Counted from the stretch's first letter, positions 35,636 through 47,227 are shown. The stretch is DNA of 64,000 nucleotides from Latrodectus hesperus (GCA_037975125.1 CM075853.1:93552773-93616772), one strand, 5' to 3'. Notes: generated from the letters alone by a model not told the origin. A program made the numbers and translations.

Positions 35636-36453
35636 TATAGTCCAATAAATCTAAAATAATATAGGAATAATGAATCAATGTTTCGTATTTACAAGTGAAA
35701 CTATACTGAATTTCTCTTACAAATGCTAAACATTCATTTATTCAGTTTCATCCGACAAAATTTTCTTGTATACGTGTAATTTTTAAGTATTATTGTACAT
35801 ATCACATGACAAACAATTACATAGTGATTGAATTTTAGTGAGAAATTGGCTAAGTTGACCTATATGCAAGGTAATTAAATAGAATAATAACCTATTATGT
35901 AATCAATTCTCTTTATTTAGTTAGAAAGTACTGGAAATAATATGCAAAATAGAATGTTTTTTCTCTCAAATTAAACATTTATTTTTTTCATGAAAAAATA
36001 CATAAAAACATCAACTAATACAACAATTTCCTCTAAAATAATCTTGAATTTGTTCAGAAATTTGATCATCTGGTAATAATTTAAATAGTCTTCAATTTTA
36101 TCTGACTAGAATGTCTCATCATTGCAATATATTTTTGTCTAAAAAGAATTACAGGGCTACATAAGCGAATAAACGGATCTAACATTCGATCATATTACTG
36201 ATCTTGACTGTTATTTTTAAAAATATAATTGATTGCATTCCTTATAATTAGACTGATTCAGATTTAATGGAAGTAGAAGATTTATACATCAACTGGCAAG
36301 TGACTCTGACTTCAACCTAAGTGAAATAGTATCACTAGTATACATGCAACCTTTGTTCAAACTAACTAAACAATTGTAATTTGGATTTTCCGTATTTAAC
36401 AAGATAAGCTTTCTTTGATATACCTAAGTATAATCCTACTACTTTTAAATAAG
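35636..36453. other. AT-rich DNA, nothing recognised
   Basis: No gene or repeat can be supported. Confidence 0.6.
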
Positions 36454-36832
36454 GGCATGGTAGCCTGTTGGTTAAGGTATCGGCCTTCCGTACGAAAAGG
36501 TGGAATTCGATTCCCAATGCCATCAAAGACCCACTAAGAACATCGATATACGTGCTCGTTAAATCTGTGAAATCGAAAGTCCTGTGATCGGTAGTTGAAC
36601 AGTTTCTATGAGTATAATGGCCTAAAGATAATTTCTTCCTACTCCAGATCAATGTCAAAATTGAGGGTGTGGATCCTCTTGTGGTGCCATCTATGTTGTG
36701 TGGAGGAGTTTAGAGCAAAATCGTACTTTCACCTACGTGTTTTTTTCTGGTTAAACGAAAGACGCACCCTACTGACTTAAATTCGCATAGCCGACGGCAT
36801 AGCGAGCTTGGCTTGCCCAAGTGTCATAAATA
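36454..36832 (+). mobile_element. SINE-2 copy 1 (full-length tRNA-derived SINE)
   Basis: It begins with a tRNA-like head: GGCATGGTAGCCTGTTGG (A box TAGCCTGTTGG), a degenerate anticodon arm, then GAATTCGATTCCCAATGCC. The 3' CCAATGCC can pair with the 5' GGCATGG. The body matches SINE-2 copy 2 (45757-46118) almost throughout: CTCGTTAAATCTGTG, AGATCAATGTCAAA, GTGGATCCTCTTGTGGTGCC, CGTACTTTCACCTACGTG, ACTGACTTAAATTCGCA. Both copies end in a TCATAAATAACAAC-like tail. No coding capacity; mobilisation would need LINE machinery. The open frames at 36362-36658 and 36595-36780 are shadows of this element. Confidence 0.88.
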
Positions 36833-37455
36833 ACAACACTTTTAAATAAAACAGATAATATCTTTATATGGATTAGTTGGTGAAAAACAATATGTTATCA
36901 AACTTATCTAATTAACTTATCGTAAAGTTTACAAATAAAATGTTAAATTTTCCCCAAATTCTGAATCAACTCGTAAGCTTAGAGAATATGCATATTATGT
37001 TGTATTAACACTTAAAAAATAATATTTATTATAAGTATATTTGATTAACTAGTTTTCCATTAAGAAATAGGTTATTGTTTTAATCTAGGTTTTACTAAAT
37101 CTGTACGAAATCGGTCCCTTCATGTCCAGATTAAAAAATTATAATACCAATTTATTTCTCTTGGGAATTTATTCCAGGCAATCTTCGAAAGCTTTTTAAA
37201 TATAATCTTTAATGGTTATTTGTATTAAGTTTCGCCATTTTTTTGGTACAGATTTTTGGCCACAATTTTGTGCCTGTCTAGCTAATTTCGGAAATAAATA
37301 TTCTTTATATTAAAACAGATGATAGTTAATTGAAAACAAAATAAGTTTTCATCACATACTTTTATTGTATTTGATTAAAATATTCAAGCCTTATAAATAT
37401 ATATCAATATTTAGGACAAAAATGATTCAGCATAATTTCCTTTAATTTATTACAT
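36833..37455. other. AT-rich DNA, nothing recognised
   Basis: No gene or repeat can be supported. Confidence 0.6.
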
Positions 37456-37459
37456 ATGC

Positions 37460-37741
37460 ATGTACACATATGAGTTCAGTCTGTCTCTAAAGAAAGGGAA
37501 ATCGTGTTATGATGGGAATATTATATGGACTGTGTTATCAATGACAAAAGGCCTCATTCTTATACCCGGAAGATATTGTACTCGATATCTAACTCTGAGA
37601 TGTCTCATGGACATTAAAAAGTTTTGTAGAGTCCAGTGTCCTACCGTTGGTGTTGCGAGAGAGAAAATGCAGGAGCTAATCATGCATCAATTTTATCATT
37701 TGAACGTTCCTCAAAGAGACAAGGCTGTATTGGGCAGCTGA
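37460..37741 (+). CDS. Unidentified 93-codon ORF
   Basis: ATG at 37460, stop at 37739-37741. The second two-thirds are visibly GC-richer than the flanks and have balanced amino-acid use: RCLMDIKKFCRVQCPTVGVA, then REKMQELIMHQFYHLNVPQR. No signal peptide, membrane segment or named domain is evident. The edges of the GC-rich part (about 37495-37745) do not match splice consensus clearly. It may be an exon remnant, a fragment of a mobile-element gene or a chance frame. Confidence 0.25.
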   Translation: MYTYEFSLSLKKGKSCYDGNIIWTVLSMTKGLILIPGRYCTRYLTLRCLMDIKKFCRVQCPTVGVAREKMQELIMHQFYHLNVPQRDKAVLGS

Positions 37742-38809
37742 TGTCGACAGAAATGGGCAGATGGAAATGAATTCAATTGACAATATGTCTAAAAAAGCGT
37801 GAACATTTCTTAGCATTTATGATAAATTTATGCTCTATTTTTTCTCCAACATATATAATGTACCCTTATGTTCTTAATTAACATGAAATAAATTGTTGTT
37901 ACTATAATATTAGTGATTTAAATATTGGTGTTTTTACAACAAATATTCACAAATCGTCATTTGGGGTACTTAAAAAACAATATTTATTTCCTTCATTTTC
38001 ATTTGTCTTCATACATTAAAATTATAAGCAGAAGTTATTTCTAAGTAATGAACAGGTAATGCTAGTAAACCTAATTAGGTTATGAAAGCCACAAAAAGAA
38101 TTACTTGAGAAGTTTTGATTACAGGAACCTAGAATTGATCAAATTTCATAAGATCTGAGGCAAATTATATATAAGAATTTCGCAATTATAAAATTCTTTG
38201 GAAGTATTTAGCAAGTGAAACAACATTCTTCAAAATAGAACCAGTATTCAAATCTTTGGTAAGACATACAAACACTATAGTTAAAAATTGCTTGCGATAT
38301 TTTTTCTTCTGCTTACTGTAAAAGAAATGCTGTTAGATGTTTAAATAGATGTCACTATATTTCATGTAAAACAGCATAGAAAAAATAATCTTTTCACGTT
38401 TTAAAGCAAACATTTAACTTTAATAAAACAACTGGTTTTCTTTTGAAAGTAAATTTAAAAATTGAGGAATGTAATTGAAATACTTTTTTTCCATAAACTC
38501 TCATTATTAGATGCAGTGTCAGTGCTTCAATTTGAAAATTAGCTATGTTATTCAAACCTATCCTAAACTTTTTTCATTGGATCAAACTAGAAAATATTTC
38601 CTGTTTGCATGCAAAAATTTTTTATTTCGGCTATTAGATCATATATTAGTGTTTCAAGAAAAAAATTCTCCTGAATAAAGCTGAAGAGGAAGTTTTTTAT
38701 ACATAAAATTTAACTAGTTAACAGTTAATAAATAAATAGAGAATGATAAGTTAAACTTATGTGTTAGCATAATATAAAACACTCTCCTACAAATATTAGT
38801 CTAACTACT
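37742..38809. other. AT-rich DNA, nothing recognised
   Basis: No gene or repeat can be supported. Confidence 0.6.
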
Positions 38810-38875
38810 GAATATTAAGACTTGAGTTCCAACTGAATAGTTATAGTTTCGATTCCCACTTTAGATGTTGCTTTT
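38810..38875 (+). mobile_element. SINE-3 relic (B-box region)
   Basis: TAGTTTCGATTCCCACTTTA followed by GATGTTGCTTTTG matches the SINE-3 join at 16216-16240 and 24700-24725. The A-box side (GACTTGAGTTCCAACTGAAT) is degenerate. A decayed head only. Confidence 0.45.
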
Positions 38876-39205
38876 GCTCAGAAATTCATTGTAAAATTAA
38901 GGTTTCAGTTGATTGAATTCTCGTGCTGAAAAATGGCCATAAGCCAACAACCATATCATACAAAATGTAACTAAGAATAATTATTGGTAATTATGATGTT
39001 TGTGGTAGTAATATATTTGATATTGATGTAAACAAAGACAATTTCAAAGTGTGTTAGCACTTCCTATGCTCGAAATACAGCTCACCATAATTTCGTAACC
39101 TTAAGATACTATAAAGCATAGTCTTGATTTCTACTCTCAATTGATAAGCTCACAGCTAAAAGCTGTCGCATGGCATTTTTCTTTAATATTTGCAATGTAA
39201 TACCG
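38876..39205. other. Unassigned AT-rich DNA
   Basis: Sequence after the SINE-3 head may be its decayed body; nothing is certain. Confidence 0.45.
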
Positions 39206-39480
39206 TGGCTGCGGTGGCCTGATTGGTTAGAAAGTTCGTTCTATTTATCGGAAGGTAATTCGAATCTAGACCTACTTGATGATCCATTTTGTTCGCTAAT
39301 GACAGCTGGGGCAGGTTAAATATGTCCTAGTCTTAATGTCTTCCATGTGAAATGATGCATCTGGGAGTGGTAGGAAAAGTCTGGAGTCATCTGCTTGGTC
39401 CTTGCTTTTCAATAACAAAGACCCACTTTCAATGCCACGATGGCACACTTACTGAGTGCAACACTATATAAAAAATGCTC
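39206..39480 (+). mobile_element. SINE-4 copy (tRNA-derived), diverged
   Basis: GTGGCTGCGGTGGCCTGATT with GGTTAGAAAGTT gives an A-box/D-arm. TCTATTTATCGGAAGGTAAT then TCGAATCTAGACC matches the anticodon-arm and B-box order of the nested SINE-4 at 47326-47600 (minus: GATCGGAAGATAGTGAATTC, GAATCTCGG). The next stretch (TGATCCATTTTGTTCGCTAA…GGCAGGTTAAA) also aligns loosely to the nested copy. The 3' portion diverges, so the end is approximate. Confidence 0.6.
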
Positions 39481-39865
39481 TCACTTCCACCCCTTGTACT
39501 GTTGAAAAGTAGAAATCCTAGTAGCCGGACATTATGTATAACAATCACATCATAATATTTGGGAAAATTTTTCATAGGTAGAGTAGCTTAATATCATCCA
39601 TTCCAAGAGAAATATTCTAGAAAGATCCAAGACAACCACTCTAAATGATGTCTCTTCATAAACACAACATTTGTCTCCCTCCGTAAGACAGGGGAACATA
39701 CTTGGAAACTCACATCCGCAAAGCTTGATTCTCCCATTGAGCCCCGAAATATATTGTTATTATCAACGTAATCCATATTTTAATATTTTCGTAACTTTGA
39801 TACAAGTCCATAAATATTAAAAATCACTTAGTCACTTATGTAGTTCGATGATTAGTTTATAAGTT

Positions 39866-39872
<7 letters not shown>
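39481..39872. other. Unassigned DNA before the TA tract
   Basis: A minus-strand open frame (39594-39776) has no recognisable domain. Nothing else can be supported. Confidence 0.45.

Positions 39873-39957
<85 letters not shown>
39873..39957. repeat. (TA)n microsatellite
   Basis: A pure AT dinucleotide tract of about 85 bases. Confidence 0.97.
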
Positions 39958-39961
<4 letters not shown>

Positions 39962-40029
39962 GTAAATAATATTGAATTATAAAACATCATCACCATCATT
40001 TGTGGTATTATCAGTTCTAGGATGGGTCA

Positions 40030-40640
40030 GAGCGTTTTAAATTAAACACTTCCTCTCCATCACGTTTCTTTCACGATCATTATAAGTTTCTTCTATATAT
40101 GCAGATAAACATCTATAATTCTCACAGTTTTGATGACCATACTAAATCTTATATCATTACCATTTATCCATATATGTTTGGATTTCCTTTTATTTTTTCC
40201 ATTATTGGGTCTAGCTGAGAAAAATTCTTTTAATGTGCAATGATCGTTCATATGTAAAATATGTCTCATCCATTGAGTCTGCTTACTTTAGTGCTGTAAG
40301 CAGATTTAATGAAATGGACATATTACATACATCTAATCAATTAAATGACGTATCTCTCGAGTAGGATGAATAAATGTGTCAGGAATAATTGGTATATTTC
40401 GGAGTAACATCTACTTGTCCTGATAAAAAAAAATTGTATTCCTCGAAAAATATTTCTCAAGACGTGTGTTCAAAAGTACATGAAACTCTTTCCTCCTTCT
40501 TAATCGAAGTTCATGTCTATGGTGTTAAAAATCGTGCAATACATCATGGTCCAAAATGGTGGAAGAATAATTTTTTATTCTCAGTAAACCTAGTTCTGAT
40601 GGATTGATGATCAAGAGAGGAAACAATTATAGAAATTTAT
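40030..40640 (-). pseudogene. Possible RTE-like LINE relic, heavily decayed
   Basis: The plus-strand text AAATATGTCTCATCCATTGA then GTCTGCTTAC near 40257-40288 looks like the reverse complement of a LINE '(R)QMxWMGHIL' segment. The neighbouring sequence toward 40050 gives short minus-strand pieces such as EETYNDRERN after shifts. Stops are frequent and no motif is complete. The call rests on ordered resemblance to antisense RTE-type 3' ends I remember, so it is weak. The plus-strand frame at 40389-40607 is not convincing as a gene. Confidence 0.3.
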
Positions 40641-43039
40641 ACATATATAATTGGCTTTTCATCTTTCCTTTCTTGAAGCACTTTTTAATTCTATGCACAC
40701 TTGCATAATTTTTCAGATTTACATACATATAACATCATTGAGGTTGTTTTGATCCAGATGTCATACATCATGAACGCAGTTACCATCCGACAACTTTTCT
40801 GAGGAGCTTTCACATCTTTTATTTCAGATAATTAATTATATTTAACCTCCCTACCAGACTGCCAGATGATTCTGAAAGTACAGTTAAAAGCATTTTGCAA
40901 CCAACCTCTTGATCCTTCTCTGTTGTAACTTTCAAAAATAATTGAGGGAAGAATTTGATTGATCTCCTTCATACTCTCTGTTCCCTGGTGAAATTTTAAA
41001 CTTTAACTAGTATAAAGGGGCAGACAACGTGTCAAAAATGAAAAATATAGAAAAACCGACTGACCTAAAGCCGGTCAAAATTATTGCGTAATTTTTGGCT
41101 GTGTTCTGAATTCTTATATTACTTACGCATGCAGTTTTAATTATCAATTTACTTTTGTGTTTTGAAGACATGAATTACCAAAAAAATCAACATCATATTT
41201 TAATAGATATTTAAATATTTATCATATTAAAGCACATTTGTATTTGAATAGGTGTTTTTTTCAAATTAATATTTAGTTAATAATGAGGTAAGGAAGATCT
41301 TTTGTAGCATACTAAAACATTTATAAATTTTATGAGATTCTGTTTTATTTTGTGGTTTTAGAAATGATATTCCTTTTCTAACATTTTTTTGTTTTTGAAA
41401 GTAATTAATATTTTATCTTATAGTTTAATAAAATTTACATTTTTAGTTTATTAAAATAATTTTTTGAGTCACTGATCATAAATTTAATATTAAATCATAA
41501 ATGTAATATTCAATTAATATTCAACTTGGTTGATATATTCATTAAAATAAAAGAAAATTGTTTCGTGAACATATCATTCTTGATGCAAAAAAGGTAATTC
41601 AAACATAAATTATTTAGTCACATAAAAAATTTTTGTAGTTTTCTGCAATCGAACTGCATTTGACGCCAATTATTTTGTTGAAATCGCCAAGAACGGCATA
41701 ATGAAATTGCTAATTTTCTTTACTAAATTGATTTCAATGAACTTTTTATAATTAATAAGGAAATTGGTGATTCAGCTAATAAAGAAACGTCTTTAATAGA
41801 TTTTCTGCCAAAATGAGTAATTATTCTCTGTCTAAAAAAACATTCTTAAAATCACAGAATAAAATTCTCCTTCACCACCAAGATAGCCTAAAACTGAATA
41901 AACTGAAATGATATAGTAAAGTAAAAGACCGAGATAAAAAAAAAAGCCCTAAAATTAGTGAGAAGAATCACAATTATTTTCACGCCAATTTTCTGGAAAA
42001 TTGATTTGGTGATATTGCAAAATACTAAGGATTTCATAATATCTGAATGAAATCGTTTCTAAAAAAGTACCAAATTTTTATACATTATTAAAAGTTCATT
42101 TTCTTCAAAATTTGCTACTTTTTCCCAAGCAACTCTTATTATAGTCAACATTTTGTTTTAGACTTTCAATTTCATGTTTTAACTAAACAGTTAAAGTAAA
42201 GTTACTACGAAATATATGAATTTTTAAATTATTCCTAAGATATATGCTTCTACATCTATATTGAATATATTATGTTTAGAGTTTTTATGCCATCTAAAAT
42301 TTAACTATGGAATTTAATTATTTTACATAATTTCTTTGAGATTAATCTAAAACTAATATTGGTAAAAATCAAATCAGAATTTTTATTGAAAACTCGGAAA
42401 ATGTTCTATAAGTGAAAATCCTTAAAAACGCATTGAAAAAATTATATTTTCGAACTTAAATATTTATATGTTAAGAAATCTTTTATGTGTACTTATTTAA
42501 TAAGCCTTTAAATAAACAAATATAGCTAAAGTGCATTCAAGAAAATCATTTCAATACAAGAAATCTGTAAATTAGTCAGAAATACTTTTAATAATATACA
42601 TTGTAAGAAAATTAACATAATTTGTCTTGTATTGAATAATTCTTTAAAAACTAGAAATTTGTACGCAACATTTAATATTTAAGAATGAAATAATTCTACT
42701 GAAAATATTAATTTTAAAAAATATTTTATCAATAAAATTTCTTTAGAAATTTAATAATTTGAATTTTTAAATTCAGTAACCATAACTGATCATTAAAAAA
42801 CAAAAACACTACAGTGGAATAAAATTTTGGAAATTTTTTCTGTATATATTTTCGAATAATTGATTTCTTTCATTTCATTTTCGTTACGTGATTAACTTGT
42901 TTAGATCCTAAATTTATTTTAATTAATAATATATGAATAAATAAATGAATCTTTGGCTCTTGGTAAATAATACAATATTATTCAAATATATATTTCTTGA
43001 ATGGCAATTATATTCAAAATTTTCAACTATAATACATTT
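40641..43039. other. AT-rich DNA, nothing recognised
   Basis: Mostly deep A/T-rich sequence. A loosely repeated word, ACGCCAATTTT followed by GAAATTG-like text, occurs near 41660 and 41983. No gene is seen. Confidence 0.6.
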
Positions 43040-43490
43040 ATGACCTAATATTCCACTGCCTTGTTCTGAATGAACCTCATTAACAAGTGCAGATCCTAAT
43101 CACTATTTAACGGCTGATCGTTTGCTCTGTTGCTTTTAAAAAGAAGTGAAATGAATGAAGTCAGCTGTTCTTCCGTTAACAAAGTATATCAACTGCCTTG
43201 TTAACATGAAACAAAACCATTGACATTCATCAAAAGATATTGTTCGTTATCTGTTTAACGAAGATGGGGTCGGACGGACAATACACACCAGCAATGCGTG
43301 CGCTATTTTTTGTTCTTTGGAAGCAAAGTTGTAATTAAAAAATGTGTAAGGGATGCGCAAGGAATAATCGTAGGTGAACAATAAAATTGTTGATCTATAA
43401 TATCGATTTCAATAAAATGAAACACGTGCTCGTAACTTATCGATACATCGATTTTTTGACACAGATTCCAAAGAAGATTACTCAGCAATT
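43040..43490. promoter_or_regulatory. Unique patch with GTTAAC words, E-box and a perfect DRE
   Basis: Repeated GTTAAC/TTTAAC words occur near 43174, 43201 and 43253. CACGTG is present (43423-43428), with several ATCGAT words around 43402, 43439 and 43448. These include TATCGATA (43438-43445), the exact DRE bound by DREF at insect core promoters. No repeat copy is found. The minus-strand open frame 43303-43488 shows no domain. A regulatory role is inference. Confidence 0.3.
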
Positions 43491-44994
43491 AATGCGTTTA
43501 TCAATAACTTTAAAAGGTTATACAAAAAAAAAACATTGTTTAAAATGAATTGATCTCAGTATGTGGAACTAACATCATTCGATTTCTATTTTATAAGTGA
43601 ATAAGCCTATTTATTGTTTAATCTGAATAATTGACCTTCGAAATGCATTTTATGCATTTTGTAAAGAATTTTAATGAGAACCGTTTTTTTAAAGCTATCA
43701 TCCATGAGTATATATTTCATAATTTTTTTTCTTTGTTATAAAGTAGACAATATAAATAGAACAACCGTCCACAATCAATCATCGTAGATTGAAATTTAAA
43801 AAATAAAAAATAAAGTTCCATAATAATTAAAAAATATTTTTGACTACCCAACGTAATATCAAGTTTTCATAAAATCTTTTTACGTAAGATTTATGTTTTT
43901 CATAAAGTCTACTATTTTAAATTCATAGTTAAGATTGTTTTTTCTAGAAAGTGACAAGTGTTCATTAGCATGCTCTAACTAATAATCTTTACAGACATAT
44001 TGGCACACTTATGATGGAGTAACTAGATATTGGTAACTAGCAATGAATTATATTGATATTGGTAAACAAAATTATAGACTTATAGGTCAACTACTTTTAT
44101 ATATATTGGTAAACTAGGTTACTGCTACAGATTTCTTACTGCCTGTATTTCTGCTGACTGAAGCCTTTAAAGAATAACTGACCAGATGTACGTTTTAGAC
44201 CGTAATCATATAACGGGATTGATACCACATGTGACAAATTTCTTTCCTCACCATATCCATAAAAGAGCATGAACTTTACAAACTATAAATGTTCATTGGC
44301 TCTTTCAGCATGTTGTTATACGGCTGGGTCAGATATAGATCCTTAACTCCCGAAAAAGTGCAATGGTATTACGGTATTCCTAAAATATAATTTTCATTTC
44401 ACTCTAAAAATAGATTATCCATGACTAAAATAATATTATTTTTTTATATCCTGGAAATTATTGCGAAAAATACCGATAAGTTTATTTTTTAATTCAATTA
44501 AAATATGATAGTTTTTAATATTTTATTAGAGAGAATTATGTAATTAAACTGCGCATGTTCGCATTATGCATTCTTTTATATATGTTGTCATTAATATATC
44601 TTCTCTAATAATAAGTGATATAAAGCAGTGAACATATTAGTATTAAAATCGGACAAATGGGGATATTTGAAATTTAAAATAAGCAGAGGAAAACACAAGA
44701 AAAATATTATAAAGTAATATTATTGTATAGTTTATTTAAATCGACGTTGAAGTTTCAAATGTTAGATTAGATTGAGTTATTGCGAAACAGTTTTGTCTGT
44801 TTATTTAAGTTGACAGAATTACTTCTATAACCCTAATCGTTTCGTAAGATAGTCAAATAATTAAGACGACCAACACTTTAGTTGGAGCACTACCTTCCAC
44901 ATCACGTCTACAGAAATTTAAAGTTTAGTATTTTAGGTCATCTACAGAATTTTAAAGAATTTTTAGCTCTTTAAAAATATTAATCTTAGGCTTA
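43491..44994. other. AT-rich DNA with short GATATTGGTAA repeats
   Basis: The word ATATTGGTAA(A/C) occurs three times between 44026 and 44112, a small degenerate direct-repeat cluster. No gene is seen. Confidence 0.55.
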
Positions 44995-45070
44995 GTTAGG
45001 TATCGAACCTACTAACTTCTGGCAGTAAGAAAGAAGCTTTATTTTATCAGGCTGCCATTACCTAGCACTG
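44995..45070 (-). mobile_element. tRNA-like SINE head, minus strand
   Basis: GGTATCGAACC (44999-45009) is the exact complement of a consensus B box, GGTTCGATACC. On the minus strand it is preceded at tRNA-like distance by GGTAATGGCAGCCTGATAAA, a plausible degenerate A-box/D-arm. No clean cloverleaf, so more likely a SINE head than a tRNA gene. Confidence 0.5.
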
Positions 45071-45360
45071 TACAAAAGAAACGTAAAAACACCTAAACTG
45101 GCTAGAGAATTAAATAATGTTTAATATATAAGATTATATTCTAATCGTATCGCTTATCACAAACAACTTAAAATTGCAATGCAAATTTAATTAGTCAATA
45201 TTTAAATTATAATATTTTTAAAAGCATTATTATAAATTTTAATTTTATGTAATAAACCCTTTGAAATGCACATTTAAATTTCTTATTACCGTCTCACACA
45301 CCATACATGCTCCTTATGTCATGGAAGACCATTTTATAATAATTGATTAATGACCCACCG

Positions 45361-45600
45361 TCACCAAATGCAATGTCATTTTAGACGAAGGTCAAGAAAC
45401 AAGGATCATATATAAACTGATACTCTTTTCTCCACACCACACTTGTGGATGGACATTGAACTTTATTATATTTAACAAGCACAGATCTTATCATTATAAC
45501 GGTCTCTATTGGATCGTCCCTTGAACTAACTGAGATACTGATGTTTGGGTATGATGTTCTGACGGGATCGCAGCATATACAGCAGTGTAATCAGTTACTT
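45361..45600 (+). promoter_or_regulatory. TATA box with upstream nuclear-receptor half-site
   Basis: TATATAAA (45409-45416) lies 16 bases after the AAGGTCA half-site at 45387-45393, in a stretch less AT-rich than its flanks. No open frame or splice signal follows convincingly. A possible promoter or a chance match. Confidence 0.2.
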
Positions 45601-45689
45601 TAAATTCATACAAATACATTTTACCTGTGCACATTAAACATTAGTTATTTACATCTTTCATTAGGGGCTGTACATAACATACAAGCAGC

Positions 45690-45750
45690 TACTGAGTCAC
45701 TGGTTTTCGAACCTCCGCGGTCGGATCAGGAAGCAAGTACCTTACCATCA
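45690..45750 (-). mobile_element. tRNA-like SINE head, minus strand, divergent to SINE-2
   Basis: On the minus strand, CCGACCGCGGAGGTTCGAAA followed by ACC gives a B-box-like word. Upstream of it lies GATGGTAAGGTACTTGC as a possible A-box/D-arm. It sits head-to-head with the plus-strand SINE-2 beginning at about 45757. The body on its 3' side (toward 45600) is not recognisable. Confidence 0.4.
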
Positions 45751-45756
45751 TTAGGG

Positions 45757-46118
45757 ACCGTGGTAGCCTAGTGGTTAGGGCATCAGCTTTCCATCTGAAA
45801 GTTCGGGGTTCGATTTTCTATGCCGCTAAAGACACACAGACAACATGCGATATAAGTGCTCGTTAAATCTGTGGTTGGTCGTTGAACAGTAACCATGGAT
45901 GTAATGGTGAGGTTAAAATTTCCTCCCCCTCTAGATCAGTGTCAAAGATAGGAGAGTGGATCCTCTGGTGGTGCCATCTATCGGAACATTTTAGAACAAA
46001 GTCGTACTTTCACTTTCGTGTTGCTCTGGTTAAGACGAAAGACGCATACTACTGACTTAAATTCGCAAAACCAACTCTATAGAGAGCTTGGTTTATCAAA
46101 GTGTCGTAAGTAACAATA
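45757..46118 (+). mobile_element. SINE-2 copy 2 (full-length tRNA-derived SINE)
   Basis: The head CCGTGGTAGCCTAGTGGTTA (A box TAGCCTAGTGG) is followed by GGGGTTCGATTTTCTATGCC (B box). It then follows the same body as copy 1 at 36454-36832: CTCGTTAAATCTGTGG, CTAGATCAGTGTCAAAG, GTGGATCCTCTGGTGGTGCC, CGTACTTTCACTTTCGTG, GACGAAAGACGCATACTACT, and a CGTAAGTAACAATAA tail. The two copies agree well through about 360 bases with scattered substitutions and small indels, which indicates independent insertions of one family. Confidence 0.88.
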
Positions 46119-46589
46119 ATATATCTTTCATTATATTAGTGAGATAAGAAAAGAGTTTCTCCAGCATAAATATCGGCTTCATCATGGTGATTGTGGCCCG
46201 AAATGACGATTTGCTTGCTATGCAAAAACGCAATGAATCAACAGAGTCATATTCATATTCACAAATAATTTTTATAAATATATATTACATTATAAAAATG
46301 TAATGTTTTATAAAAATTAAAATTTGATATTTTGCTAATAAATCACGCAAAAAGAATTTATTATCATTATGCTATTTCATGTAAAAAAATCTTTTCAGGG
46401 TTGGTAGTTTGGATAGTAAGATAAAAAACAATATAAAATATTATTTGAATATAAAAAAGCAGAAATTTAACTTTCAATTAATTAATAGACTGTTGATTGA
46501 AATGGATTAACTCTGTTTCGAGCAGAAATCTCACGAAAAAAAGTTGTCACCTCAAAAACGTGGATAATTATGACATTTTCCCCTTGCTA
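46119..46589. other. AT-rich DNA, nothing recognised
   Basis: No gene or repeat can be supported. Confidence 0.55.
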
Positions 46590-46890
46590 ATTGCGTATCT
46601 ACAAGACATTCTTGTCGTCGCTACAAGTGAAACACGCGCCTCGCTGCCGTTGTCTGATCTTATTAGTAAGTAGACAGTCTATTAATCGAGTCTATTAACC
46701 CAGAATATGTATCGCGGTCGAAGTCGGTAATGGAGTTTTCCTCAATCGAGGAACACAAACAAGACATCGAAGTCACCACCGCGGCTGATAAGAAAAGAAA
46801 GCGGGTTGTCGTTTTCATCGTCAATCAGCGCGACACCCTTCACTTAGCTAAATATTTAATCTGTGATTTTGTATCAAACAAATTATAGCT
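46590..46890 (+). other. GC-rich unique patch with a 52-codon ORF and a donor-like site
   Basis: One of the most GC-rich unique blocks in the window. An ATG at 46730 opens 52 codons to a TAG at 46886-46888. The frame starts MEFSSIEEHKQDIEVTTAAD and continues KKRKRVVVFIVNQRDTLHL, which contains a KKRKRV cluster like a nuclear localisation signal. A strong splice-donor word, GTAAGT, lies at 46666-46671. GATA-type words are also present (TGATCTTA near 46655, GCTGATAAG near 46785), so an enhancer is an equally good reading. No protein family is recognised, and no second exon could be linked. Confidence 0.3.
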
Positions 46891-47227
46891 ATTTTGTTGC
46901 ATAGATAATGTGAGCATACATAGATACTTGGAGTCTCATATCAATGCACATATTTGACACTCTGAAGTAATTAAATAATTAAAGTGCTTCTTAGAGCATA
47001 TATTGGAATTTATCACCGAGAAGAATTTTCGCAAATAGTTGGCCGTATTCACATGTGGTAAAGAGAGAAATTAAGAAACTTGTATCTAAAAGCCGAAATC
47101 CAACATTCATCATTCGTTATTTTATCAGGCTGAGAGCGAACCAAGGATTTTTCATTTCATATAAAATGGAACATTTTATTAGGTTACGTTGAGCTAATTC
47201 ATATAGTCGTACTAATTCTAAGTTCAA
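46891..47227. other. Unassigned DNA
   Basis: No gene or repeat can be supported. Confidence 0.5.

Noticed and set aside
36454..36525. Functional tRNA gene
   Set aside because: The A and B boxes and a partial acceptor pairing are present, but the anticodon arm is degenerate and a shared SINE-2 body follows. It is a SINE head.
36362..36780. Overlapping frames of 98 and 61 codons
   Set aside because: Both lie over the SINE-2 copy, and its second copy at 45757-46118 does not keep them.
44995..45070. Functional tRNA gene on the minus strand
   Set aside because: The B box is perfect, but no clean cloverleaf or T-run terminator could be made out by eye.
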